DNA of 20,844 bases. Origin: JAFCBV01 sp965370715 (GTDB lineage: Archaea > EX4484-52 > B79-G9). This document shows, in pieces, positions 13,383-20,657 of this stretch (its first letter is position 1; every line of letters begins with the position of its first letter). Where the stretch lies: assembly GCA_965370715.1 (NCBI GenBank), contig CBDUVQ010000008.1, positions 1-20,844 on the forward strand. The letters are read 5' to 3'. The notes under the pieces are model-generated. The model did not search any database, was not told where the DNA came from, and saw nothing but the letters and a program-made list of their open reading frames with translations. The position numbers were made by a program, and so were the translations under genes.

Positions 13383-15638
13383 ATGAAAATATGTGACTAT
13401 GACTATGTCCGCGATGGAAGGCAGATAAAGGTCAATTGCCTGAACTGCGTTTACGGGGCCAGTGTGGAAGACTTTGAGACTTGCATGGCGCGCACAATAG
13501 ACAAGATTCTTGAGGTGCGAAACGCGAACTCAGTTGTTCTTTCACAAACGCGCGACTTTGAATATGGTTACGATGAAACCCATTACCTTACTGAGATTGC
13601 ACATGCCCTGCGCACACTTCTTGAAGAAAAAAATGTCCTGAAGCTCTCAAACTTTGGAGCGTCAAAACACAAAAGATATAGCTCAAAAAATTTCGCCTTT
13701 GTGCAGGAAATTGTAACAAATAGGATACGCCGCGACCCTATAGGCGCATATGTCGAAATTGTGCGCGAGATTCGGCGCGTACACTCAAGGATAATTCATG
13801 CACAAGCGGAGGAAAAGCAGCATCTTGAGCAATACCTAAACAATGTTCTTATTCCTATAAGGGATGTTCTTCACTCCACAAAACTGATACAGTTTGCCGA
13901 GCCCAATCTTACCGGGTACCATGTTGGTGACAGGGCGCTTTACCGTGATATATTTCACCCTGTAATCAGGCCAAACTTCATGCTTACGCGGTATATGATG
14001 ACGCCCCCGCAGAACGCGAGGGAAGTTGAAAGGTATGATGTCAAGAACACAGAGGTGCAGATTTACCGAAGGTATGATATGCTCGAGCGCTACTATCATG
14101 TCCTGCCTCCGGAGTTTACACTGAGTGAGGACGAGTACACACTTCTTGATGTGGCAAGGCAGTATATGGCAGCACACAAGCCGACAAAATCAGAGTTTGC
14201 AGAGCCCGAGCGCATGCGCGATGTTTTCTACAATATCGGGCGCGACATGATTTCTGAAATTGCAAAGAATATGAGTATTGAACTTGAGAAGGAAAAGTTG
14301 GATCTTCTTGCAACAATACTTGTGAGATATACTGCGGGTTACGGGGTTCTGGAAGTATTGCTTTCAGACCCAAAAGTGCAGGACATTTACATAAATTCTC
14401 CGGTGGGTGAGTCCCCGGTTTTCCTGTTTCATCAGGATCATGAAGACTGTGTCACAAACATAATTCCGACAAAAGAGGATTCTCTTGCATGGGCAACGCG
14501 ATTTCGAATAGAATCAGGCAGACCGCTTGATGAGGCGAACCCTGTTCTTGATACAGAAATAAGCGTTCCGGGAGGCAGGGCAAGAGTTGCGGCAATCACA
14601 AAGTCAATTTCTCCGGAGGGGCTTGCATTTGCACTTCGAAGGCACAGGGACAAGCCATGGACATATCCCTTATTCATAAAGCACCGCGCAATGACGCCTC
14701 TTGCTGCAGGGCTCTTAAGCTTTATTGCTGATGGCGCTCGCACAATGCTTTTTGCAGGAACCCGCTCATCAGGAAAAAGCTCGCTTCTCGGGGCATTGCT
14801 GACAGAGGTAATGAAGAACCTGCGCATAGTCACTGTTGAGGATACGCTTGAGCTTCCGGTTGAGCAGCTTCGTGCATTAGGCTATAATATAGAACGCCTG
14901 AAGTCGCGCTCAGTCATAACCCATATTGAGTCCGAGCTTCCGACTGAGGAAGTAATAAGAACATCTCTTCGGCTTGGCGATTCCTGCCTGATAATAGGTG
15001 AAGTCAGAAGCAAGGAGGCGCTCGCACTTTATGAGTCAATGAGAATAGGGGCGCTCGCAAATGTCGTTGCCGGGACAATACACGGTGATTCTCCATACGG
15101 TGTGTTTGACCGCGTTGTGAATGATCTCGGCGTTCCGCCAACAAGCTTTAAGGCAACAGATATTATTGTGGTTGTAAACCGGCTAAAGAGCGCTGACGGG
15201 CTTCACACATCCCGGCGCATTATTGAAATAACAGAGGTGCGAAAGGATTGGGACAAGGATCCACAGAAAGAAAAAGGGTTTGTTCCACTGATGGTATACA
15301 ACTCGAAAACAGATGAGCTTGAGCCAACAGAGACTTTTCTTAATGGAGAAAGCCTAATACTTTCAGAAATTGCAAAACGTGTTCGTGACTGGAGGGACAA
15401 TTGGGAGGCTGTGTGGGAAAATATTCAGCTCAGGGCAAAGATAAAAGAGGCGATTGTTAGTTATTCAACATCTATGAACAAGCCCTCGCTGCTTGAGGCA
15501 GAGTTCGTTGTCAGTGCAAACAATCAGTTTCATCTTCTTTCAGAGAGTGTTCGCGAGGAATATGGAATCCTCGATTCCGACCGCATATTTGCGCGATGGA
15601 ATGAGTGGGCTAAAAATGAGATAAAGTCAATGAGATAA
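13383..15638 (+). CDS. GspE/TadA/FlaI-family secretion or type IV pilus assembly ATPase
   Basis: Hexameric motor ATPase family that powers assembly of type IV pili, archaella or type II secretion filaments from the cytoplasmic side. The C-terminal motor (about 305-600) has Walker A GTRSSGKSS at 459-467, Asp box VEDTLELP at 485-492, Walker B CLIIGEVR at 535-542 and His box GTIHGDS at 564-570; all are intact. The N-terminal 300 residues are unusually long and include a four-cysteine start (C4, C19, C22, C34) that could bind zinc, then a mostly helical region (100-300). A further region of about 150 residues follows the motor. At 751 residues it is clearly longer than FlaI. The stop overlaps the start of the membrane-partner gene (TAATG), so the two are translationally coupled. 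Confidence 0.93.
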   Translation: MKICDYDYVRDGRQIKVNCLNCVYGASVEDFETCMARTIDKILEVRNANSVVLSQTRDFEYGYDETHYLTEIAHALRTLLEEKNVLKLSNFGASKHKRYSSKNFAFVQEIVTNRIRRDPIGAYVEIVREIRRVHSRIIHAQAEEKQHLEQYLNNVLIPIRDVLHSTKLIQFAEPNLTGYHVGDRALYRDIFHPVIRPNFMLTRYMMTPPQNAREVERYDVKNTEVQIYRRYDMLERYYHVLPPEFTLSEDEYTLLDVARQYMAAHKPTKSEFAEPERMRDVFYNIGRDMISEIAKNMSIELEKEKLDLLATILVRYTAGYGVLEVLLSDPKVQDIYINSPVGESPVFLFHQDHEDCVTNIIPTKEDSLAWATRFRIESGRPLDEANPVLDTEISVPGGRARVAAITKSISPEGLAFALRRHRDKPWTYPLFIKHRAMTPLAAGLLSFIADGARTMLFAGTRSSGKSSLLGALLTEVMKNLRIVTVEDTLELPVEQLRALGYNIERLKSRSVITHIESELPTEEVIRTSLRLGDSCLIIGEVRSKEALALYESMRIGALANVVAGTIHGDSPYGVFDRVVNDLGVPPTSFKATDIIVVVNRLKSADGLHTSRRIIEITEVRKDWDKDPQKEKGFVPLMVYNSKTDELEPTETFLNGESLILSEIAKRVRDWRDNWEAVWENIQLRAKIKEAIVSYSTSMNKPSLLEAEFVVSANNQFHLLSESVREEYGILDSDRIFARWNEWAKNEIKSMR

Positions 15639-17782
15639 TGCACAGGTTGGTTGGCGTGTTTTTTAAGAAAAAGAAATATGTAAGAAAGAAATCTGCAAGA
15701 GAGCGCGAGCGCGACGAATTGATAAGAGATATACTTGGCAAATACAATACGGTCTCGCGAATGCCCGGCAGGGAGCACCACAATGCGAGCCTTATTTCAA
15801 AAGAGTACCTAAACTACAAAGAAGAAGAATTAACGAGTAAGCAGACCGCAGGCTTATATGAGAAGCTTGTGTCTTCATTAGGTGTCTTAAAAATCAAGCC
15901 TGACAAAGGCTCAAAAGAGAAGCTAGATAATGCTTTATCTTTTGCAGAGATGCATGTGACAAGCGAGCAGGTCTTTTCTGCATCGCTTGTGCTTGGGGGA
16001 TTTATGTATCTTTTTTCTTTCATGCTGTTTTTTGTTTCAACGTCCCTGTTTTTTAGAATACTTCTCCTCATTTTTCCGGCAATTGCTGCATACCATTTTA
16101 TGACGCGCCCTATGTCTTTTGCAGAGGGGGTGCGGATTCGGACAGGCGGGTCGCTCATTATGGCAGTCCTTTACATGATTGTTTACATGAAGTCAACACC
16201 GAACATTGAAGGGGCTGTCCGGTTCGCTGCAAATAATGTTCCGGGAAGGCTTTCACGTGACCTAAAGGAGCTTCTATGGAAAGTCGAGATTGGCATAAGT
16301 GCTACAGTAGAGAATGCACTTTCAGAATATGCCATGACCTGGTCTGTATACAACAGGGATTTTACTGAGGCCGTGCAGCTTTTGCGCGAGTCAATGCTTG
16401 AGCCATCAAATGCCCGGCGTGATATACTGCTTGATAAAGCTGTTGATGTTGTTCTTGTCGGGACAAACGAGCGCATGAAAAAATATTCGCGAGACCTTGA
16501 GACACCTATTATGATACTTCACGGGGTCGGTGTTCTTCTGCCAGTACTCGGAATGATAGCGCTCCCGCTTTTGTCAATATTTCTTGCATCAGAACTCAAG
16601 GGAATTCCGTTTTATCTCTTTTTCGGATACAATGTGTTTCTTCCATTGGGCGTGTATTATTTTATGATTGATATTCTTTCAAAAAGGCCTTCAACCCACA
16701 GCAAGATAGACATATCAAGGCACCCTGATTATACGCCAATTAATATTGTACGTGTTCAGAGTGGCAAAAGAAAACTTGACCTGCCGGTGTGGCCGATCGC
16801 GCTCGCAGTTACACTTGTGTTAACAATTCCCGGTATTCTTTTTACATATCGTTCTAATTTCTTCAGTGCACAGGTGATACAAAGCGGCTTTGTCAGCATG
16901 TTTGCAAGCATCAGTGTGGTGGTCGGCCTCGCTACAGGGGTCGCAACATACTTTTACCTGACAAGCTTTCAGAAAATAAAGCTTCGGGATGCCATTGTCA
17001 AGACAGAAAGCGAGTTTGAGGACGCTCTTTTCTCGCTTGGCAACAGGCTGTCAGGGGGCACGCCTGTTGAGAAGGCGATTTTTTCTGCGCACGAGGACAC
17101 AAAAGCGCTTGGAATATCAGGGCTTTTTGAAATATGCCTGAAAAACATGAACCGCCTGAACATGACCTTTCGCGAGTCGCTTTTCGATAAAAGATACGGT
17201 GCCATGCAGTACTACCCGTCTGTACTTATACACGCGATAATGAATTCTGTTTCAATCTCTGTTGACAAGGGCACAAAGGCAGCATCCCTTGCAATGCTGA
17301 CAATTGCAAGGTATCTTCGTGACATGCACACCACACAGGAAAAGATTGAGGACATTCTTTCATCAGCAGTTTCCCAGATGCAGTTTCAGGCATATGTACT
17401 CGTTCCTGCAATATCCGGTGTTGTTATTGCTATATCAGACCTCATAATAAGAATTCTTGCCCGGCTCTCCCTTACATTTAACAAGCTTCAGACAGACATG
17501 CCCGGGGATTTTGGTGGTGGAATGAGCCTCGATATATTTGGTTTTGACTCTGCAATGCCTTCAGAGCTTCTCCAGCTTGTTGTCGGGATATATGTTGTGC
17601 AGATATTGATAATTCTTGGTATGTTTATGACCCGGATAGAATACGGCGATGACAAAATAAAAGAGAACGACACTATCTGGAAAGTTGTTGTCACAGGCGT
17701 CTCAGTTTATTTTATTGTCTTTTTGCTTGTGAGCGCAGTATTCCGCCCACTTCTTTCAGGCATAGGCTCGTTTGCGGGTTAA
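15638..17782 (+). CDS. TadC/FlaJ-like membrane platform protein with two T2SSF domains
   Basis: Inner-membrane platform partner of the preceding ATPase, 714 residues. After a basic N-terminus (KKKKYVRKKSARERER, 10-25) there are hydrophobic segments at about 112-134, 137-155, 292-316, 322-345, 385-404, 415-440, 586-612, 642-665 and 683-703. Two cytoplasmic helical domains lie between them, about 160-290 and 450-585, both with the T2SSF layout. The first contains MKSTPNIEGAVRFAANN, the second RLSGGTPVEKAIFSAHE. This tandem arrangement matches archaeal FlaJ/TadC-type platform proteins. The start codon shares one base with the ATPase stop. No pilin, prepilin peptidase or secretin-like gene follows; a GNAT gene with its own promoter comes next. 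Confidence 0.92.
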   Translation: MHRLVGVFFKKKKYVRKKSARERERDELIRDILGKYNTVSRMPGREHHNASLISKEYLNYKEEELTSKQTAGLYEKLVSSLGVLKIKPDKGSKEKLDNALSFAEMHVTSEQVFSASLVLGGFMYLFSFMLFFVSTSLFFRILLLIFPAIAAYHFMTRPMSFAEGVRIRTGGSLIMAVLYMIVYMKSTPNIEGAVRFAANNVPGRLSRDLKELLWKVEIGISATVENALSEYAMTWSVYNRDFTEAVQLLRESMLEPSNARRDILLDKAVDVVLVGTNERMKKYSRDLETPIMILHGVGVLLPVLGMIALPLLSIFLASELKGIPFYLFFGYNVFLPLGVYYFMIDILSKRPSTHSKIDISRHPDYTPINIVRVQSGKRKLDLPVWPIALAVTLVLTIPGILFTYRSNFFSAQVIQSGFVSMFASISVVVGLATGVATYFYLTSFQKIKLRDAIVKTESEFEDALFSLGNRLSGGTPVEKAIFSAHEDTKALGISGLFEICLKNMNRLNMTFRESLFDKRYGAMQYYPSVLIHAIMNSVSISVDKGTKAASLAMLTIARYLRDMHTTQEKIEDILSSAVSQMQFQAYVLVPAISGVVIAISDLIIRILARLSLTFNKLQTDMPGDFGGGMSLDIFGFDSAMPSELLQLVVGIYVVQILIILGMFMTRIEYGDDKIKENDTIWKVVVTGVSVYFIVFLLVSAVFRPLLSGIGSFAG

Positions 17783-17800
17783 GGTGCACAAACGTCACCC

Positions 17801-17810
17801 TTTATTAAAG
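17801..17810 (+). promoter_or_regulatory. TATA box of the GNAT gene
   Basis: TTTATTAAAG is centred about 27 nt before ATG 17832. There is no ribosome-binding site, consistent with a leaderless mRNA. Confidence 0.5.
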
Positions 17811-17831
17811 ATGTGCGGGATATAGCCTGTT

Positions 17832-18335
17832 ATGCTTGTCAGAAAAGCCGTAATAACTGATGCAGAAGATATTAAAGCAATAATTATGCTTCATGCAAAA
17901 AAAGGCAGGATGCTGCCGCGAGCCCTGTACGAGATTTATGAAGACATACGTGCGTTTCACATCGCTGAGGAGAACGGTACACTTATCGGCTGCTGCGCAG
18001 CACATATTTACGGGCGCGAGTACACGCCGGAAAAGACAGGCGAAAGCGTGCTTGCAGAGATAAAGTCCTTGGCAGTCCTGCCAAAAAAGCAGCATCATGG
18101 AATCGGCACACTGCTTGTTAAGCATACTCTGGAGGAAGTAAAATCTCTTGGTGTGACAAAGGTTTTTACTTTGACTTATGTTTCAGAATTTTTCAAAAAA
18201 ATGGGCTTTAAAGAAATCAAAAAATCTGATTTGCCGCAAAAAATATGGTCTGACTGCAGGGGCTGCATGAAGTTTCCTGATGAGTGTGATGAGACCGCAA
18301 TGGTTGTTGAAATCCAGCACGCTTATAACCTTTGA
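17832..18335 (+). CDS. GNAT N-acetyltransferase, ArgA (N-acetylglutamate synthase)-like
   Basis: Acetyl-CoA-dependent transferase of 167 residues. The acetyl-CoA loop is QHHGIGTLL (87-95, pattern Q-x-x-G-x-G), preceded by the beta-4 strand AEIKSLAVLP. The C-terminal half has FTLTYVSEFFKKMGF followed by LPQKIWSDCRGCMKFPDECD, a combination typical of the stand-alone ArgA-like GNAT domain that acetylates glutamate in arginine synthesis. C142, C145 and C152 form a possible metal or structural cluster. No arginine-biosynthesis gene is in the window, so the substrate is uncertain and another amino acid or a protein N-terminus is possible. Transcription seems to start at the ATG. The PadR gene follows closely. 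Confidence 0.85.
   Translation: MLVRKAVITDAEDIKAIIMLHAKKGRMLPRALYEIYEDIRAFHIAEENGTLIGCCAAHIYGREYTPEKTGESVLAEIKSLAVLPKKQHHGIGTLLVKHTLEEVKSLGVTKVFTLTYVSEFFKKMGFKEIKKSDLPQKIWSDCRGCMKFPDECDETAMVVEIQHAYNL
18321..18330 (+). promoter_or_regulatory. TATA box upstream of the PadR gene
   Basis: GCTTATAACC inside the last codons of the GNAT gene is centred about 26 nt before ATG 18351, supporting that start over ATG 18342. Confidence 0.4.
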
Positions 18336-18350
18336 AGGAAAATGATACTT

Positions 18351-18656
18351 ATGAGCACACCGCTTGAGCGCCTGCGCGACAAAACAACTACAGAGGTTCT
18401 CTGGATATATATTTTGCGCCTTCTTTCAGAAAAAGCCCTTTATGCATATGAGCTGAGCGCAGCCCTGAAGAAACGGTTCGGCTTTGCGTCTGCAAAGATT
18501 ACATCTTATGTTGTATTATATCGGTTGGAATCGGCAGGGTATGTGCGCTCGAAATGGGAGGGCGGGAAAAAATATTATCACATGACGCCTGAAGGAAAAA
18601 AGCTTCTTGTTAATGGCAGGAAATACCTCAAGGAATTGGCGAAGTCTGTCGATTGA
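18351..18656 (+). CDS. PadR-like winged-helix transcriptional regulator
   Basis: A 101-residue DNA-binding protein. The winged helix-turn-helix runs over about 15-80: WIYILRLLSEKALYAYELSA (helices 1 and 2), the recognition region SAKITSYVVLYRLESAGYV, and the wing SKWEGGKKYYHMTPEG. The YAYEL and YRLE..GYV..W.....YY.(L/M)TPEG elements are typical of PadR. It lacks the long C-terminal dimerisation domain of large PadR proteins, so it belongs to the short subfamily. A second possible start at 18342 adds three residues, but it is only 2 nt from the GGA motif. Its regulatory target may be the neighbouring GNAT or Nudix/PHP genes; nothing in the sequence proves it. Confidence 0.85.
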   Translation: MSTPLERLRDKTTTEVLWIYILRLLSEKALYAYELSAALKKRFGFASAKITSYVVLYRLESAGYVRSKWEGGKKYYHMTPEGKKLLVNGRKYLKELAKSVD

Positions 18657-18669
18657 GTATGGCGTTTCT

Positions 18670-19269
18670 ATGGAGGTTCCTGAAAGGTGCGGCGATGAAA
18701 AAATTGTCTACGAGGGAAAGACTTTTGAGGTTGTCCACCAACCAACAAGGATTGGCAAGCGCGTTTTTGATTTCGAGTCAGTGAGGCGCGCACCGGGCGT
18801 GAGGCTCATTATCGTTCGCGACAAAAAAATTCTTCTTGCAAAGGAGTACAGGATAGAACTTAATGGGTTTGACTGGCGCCTTCCCGGAGGACGGGTCTTT
18901 GATTCTCTTAAAGAATACCATAAGGGTATGGAGAAGCACGATGATATAATGCCGCATGCATTAGCTGCCGCAAGAAAAGAGTGCCTTGAGGAGACCGGGC
19001 TTATTGTAAAAAAGATAAGCCATTTTCACACATCGCATTGCGGCGTTACAGTGAAGTGGGATTTGTTTTATTTTATTGTTGATGAATTTGAAGAAAGCCC
19101 AACGGGTCAGCAAACTGAAGAAGGCGAAATAATATATCCTGAATGGAAACCGTTTCATGTAGCAAAAGAAATGTGCCTTAACGGAGACATAAAAGAAGAC
19201 AGAACTGCAAGTGTTCTTCTAAAATTTATTTCAAAAAATAATGGTGTTATTCATGAAGCTAAAAATTGA
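18670..19269 (+). CDS. Nudix hydrolase with interrupted Nudix box
   Basis: This 199-residue protein probably hydrolyses a nucleoside diphosphate-linked substrate; ADP-ribose-type pyrophosphatases are the closest look-alikes. The core strands (VRLIIVRDKKILLAKEYR) lead into LPGGRVFD (71-78) and later ARKECLEETGLIV (101-113). These are the two ends of a Nudix box with the metal-binding E-x-x-E-E, but about 17 extra residues separate the GG from the helix, and the usual glutamate before the helix is not in place. Lys replaces the Arg of the RE pair. The insertion looks like a family feature, not a frameshift, since the frame is continuous. The start at 18670 is chosen because it begins 13 nt after the PadR stop; the frame is open further upstream inside padR. 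The end overlaps the PHP gene by 17 nt. Confidence 0.85.
   Translation: MEVPERCGDEKIVYEGKTFEVVHQPTRIGKRVFDFESVRRAPGVRLIIVRDKKILLAKEYRIELNGFDWRLPGGRVFDSLKEYHKGMEKHDDIMPHALAAARKECLEETGLIVKKISHFHTSHCGVTVKWDLFYFIVDEFEESPTGQQTEEGEIIYPEWKPFHVAKEMCLNGDIKEDRTASVLLKFISKNNGVIHEAKN
19221..19232 (+). promoter_or_regulatory. Possible internal TATA box for the PHP gene
   Basis: AAAATTTATTTC inside the end of the Nudix gene is centred about 26 nt before ATG 19253. Confidence 0.3.
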
Positions 19270-19918
19270 TTTTCACATTCACTCGCGTTATTCAAAAGAT
19301 GCGTTCTCAATGCCCGAGGAAATAATTCTTCGCGCGAAAAGCGTTGGGCTTGACGGCATTGCAATAACAGACCACAACACAGTCCTTGCCCACAAAGAAG
19401 TTATGGCTCTTGGAAAAAAGCACAACATTCTTGTAATTCCGGGAGTTGAAGTCAAGGCAAAAGAAGGCGACATTCTCGCATACGGCGTTTCAAAGAGTTT
19501 TCCAAAAAGGCTCCATGCAAAAGAGCTTGTTGAATTAATGCACAAAGAGGGCGCACTCGTTGCCGCAGCGCACCCTTACTCTCTTGTCTTGCATCCATTA
19601 TGTATTCGCAGCCTGACAGAAAAGCTTGACCTTGATGCTGTCGAGATATTCAATTCGCGCACGTATTACAGCAACAAAAAGGCAGAACTTACAGCAAAAA
19701 GGCGCAATCTGCCCGCTATAGCGGGAAGCGATGCGCATATGCCTGAAGAGGTCGGCAATGCATATACTATTGTGAGTGCAAAGGCAAAAACCGTAAAATC
19801 TGTTCTTGAAGCAGTAAAGGCAGGAAAGACAGAGGCATATGGCACTAAGTTGGGTTTGCACAGGGCGCTTTGGTGGTATATGCGTCGGGCAGCGCGCCTC
19901 ATCAGAATAAATATATGA
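19253..19918 (+). CDS. PHP-domain metal-dependent phosphoesterase
   Basis: From ATG 19253 the protein has 221 residues. PHP motifs are complete: FHIHSRYSKDA with H8 and H10, AITDHN with D40 and H41, GVEVKA with E66, AAHPYS with H107, and AGSDAHMPEEVG with D160 and H162, enough for a di- or tri-metal site. Family members hydrolyse phosphate esters such as histidinol phosphate or nucleoside 3',5'-bisphosphates. The standalone small form suggests a nucleotide or sugar phosphate substrate, but the sequence does not settle which. The tail (HRALWWYMRRAARLIRI) is a basic amphipathic helix that could touch membrane or nucleic acid. The frame is open four codons further to 19241. Overlap with the Nudix gene suggests coupled expression and perhaps a shared nucleotide-processing role. 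Confidence 0.88.
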   Translation: MKLKIDFHIHSRYSKDAFSMPEEIILRAKSVGLDGIAITDHNTVLAHKEVMALGKKHNILVIPGVEVKAKEGDILAYGVSKSFPKRLHAKELVELMHKEGALVAAAHPYSLVLHPLCIRSLTEKLDLDAVEIFNSRTYYSNKKAELTAKRRNLPAIAGSDAHMPEEVGNAYTIVSAKAKTVKSVLEAVKAGKTEAYGTKLGLHRALWWYMRRAARLIRINI

Positions 19919-19940
19919 TATTATGTATATAATAAAAGAT

Positions 19941-19957
19941 ATATAAGTATTTAAATA
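19941..19957 (+). promoter_or_regulatory. TATA region of the 86-residue orphan gene
   Basis: Two overlapping candidates occur in a very AT-rich stretch: ATATAAG (19941-19947) and TTTAAATA (19950-19957). The second predicts a start near 19980, leaving a short leader with AGGTG at 19985-19989, 7 nt before ATG 19997. Confidence 0.4.
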
Positions 19958-19996
19958 AACACCACTATTTAGTACTAACTTAAAAGGTGTTATTTT

Positions 19997-20257
19997 ATGG
20001 CAAGAATACTTGAATTTGATGGAGAAAAAATTGGTTTTTATGGTGAAATCACAGAGACTAGTGTAGATTCTAATGAAGTTATTACGGGTCATTGCACTGA
20101 AATCCCTCCTCCTGGACTATATGCAAGAATTGCAGATGGTTTTGGGTCGAAAGTTACAAAAGTTGTCCCAGTATATGATGGTGAATTTATGGTAGGGTAT
20201 GCAGACCTTGAAACAAGAGAACCGGTTACTCTCATTGACGGTCCGTATAAATTATAG
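19997..20257 (+). CDS. Hypothetical protein, 86 residues
   Basis: I do not recognise a family. The short acidic protein is almost entirely strand-forming: alternating segments such as RILEFDGEKIGFYGEI, GLYARIADGFG, TKVVPVYDGEFMVGYADL and PVTLIDGPYKL suggest a small all-beta domain. There is no signal peptide, membrane helix or paired cysteines. The start is well supported by AGGTG 7 nt upstream. It sits alone after the PHP gene in an AT-rich region. Expression seems likely given the good promoter and ribosome-binding site, but no function can be inferred. Confidence 0.65.
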   Translation: MARILEFDGEKIGFYGEITETSVDSNEVITGHCTEIPPPGLYARIADGFGSKVTKVVPVYDGEFMVGYADLETREPVTLIDGPYKL

Positions 20258-20270
20258 ATAAGAAATGAGT

Positions 20271-20450
20271 TTAAAGACGTTTAACCCGCTTTTTAACCAT
20301 CAATGATTTTATTAGATCATACACAGCAAGCCCGGCTGCCGCAGTAAGACCCAGGGCAATCATGCCAGGGTAGTTTTTTTCTGCAAGTGCTACCACAATT
20401 ATCACAAAAATCTTGTATTTTCTCCCAAATTTCCAGTCTGGAAGAACCAA
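20271..20450 (-). CDS. Possible small membrane protein, 59 residues, TTG start
   Basis: A minus-strand frame after an in-frame TAG reads LVLPDWKFGRKYKIF, then hydrophobic VIIVVALA, a short polar turn AEKNYPG, a second hydrophobic run MIALGLTAAAGLAVYDLI and a strongly basic tail KKRVKRL. The amphipathic order (basic, hydrophobic, turn, hydrophobic, basic) is what a real one- or two-helix membrane protein looks like and is unlikely in random sequence. Weak points are the TTG start, the absence of a ribosome-binding site and the overlap with a DHH gene relic in another frame. It could also be the 3' end of a gene whose beginning has been lost. No family is recognised. Confidence 0.45.
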   Translation of the reverse strand: MVLPDWKFGRKYKIFVIIVVALAEKNYPGMIALGLTAAAGLAVYDLIKSLMVKKRVKRL

Positions 20451-20577
20451 ATACGGCTATGTTCGAGTTCCTTTTTGACAATATGAAAACAATAGTTCCA
20501 ATAGTGTTGCCAGGTTTCATAGCATTAATGGAAGATAAATCACGTTTTTCTGAAGAAAAGAAAATAGTAGATTAAAC
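20431..20577 (-). pseudogene. Relic of a DHH-family (RecJ-like) gene
   Basis: The minus strand encodes KPGNTIGTIVFILSKRN and, four residues later, VFG. This matches the C-terminal half of the DHH protein encoded earlier in this window at 18 of 23 residues from PGN to VFG, and at 51 of 69 bases. Most differences between them are at third codon positions, so the source was probably a diverged functional paralogue, not a recent copy. The preceding stretch (EKRDLSSINA) may align weakly with the same protein. The frame is closed by a stop just upstream (TAA near 20575), and the similarity ends after about ten further codons, so only a fragment survives. Confidence 0.6.
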
Positions 20578-20596
20578 ATTATGTGGAAGGTTAGAT

Positions 20597-20605
20597 ATAA
20601 TTAAG
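20597..20605 (+). promoter_or_regulatory. TATA box of the 51-residue orphan gene
   Basis: TATAATTAA predicts a transcript start near 20627, leaving a leader of about 30 nt that contains GGTGAG at 20649-20654, close to ATG 20658. Confidence 0.4.
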
Positions 20606-20657
20606 TAATACGTTCATATAGTAACAATTGGGAAAAAATCATGTCTGGGGTGAGAAT

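Noticed and set aside
20387..20575. Plus-strand 62-codon frame
   Set aside because: It is the complement of the DHH relic and the minus-strand membrane ORF; it has no promoter or ribosome-binding site.
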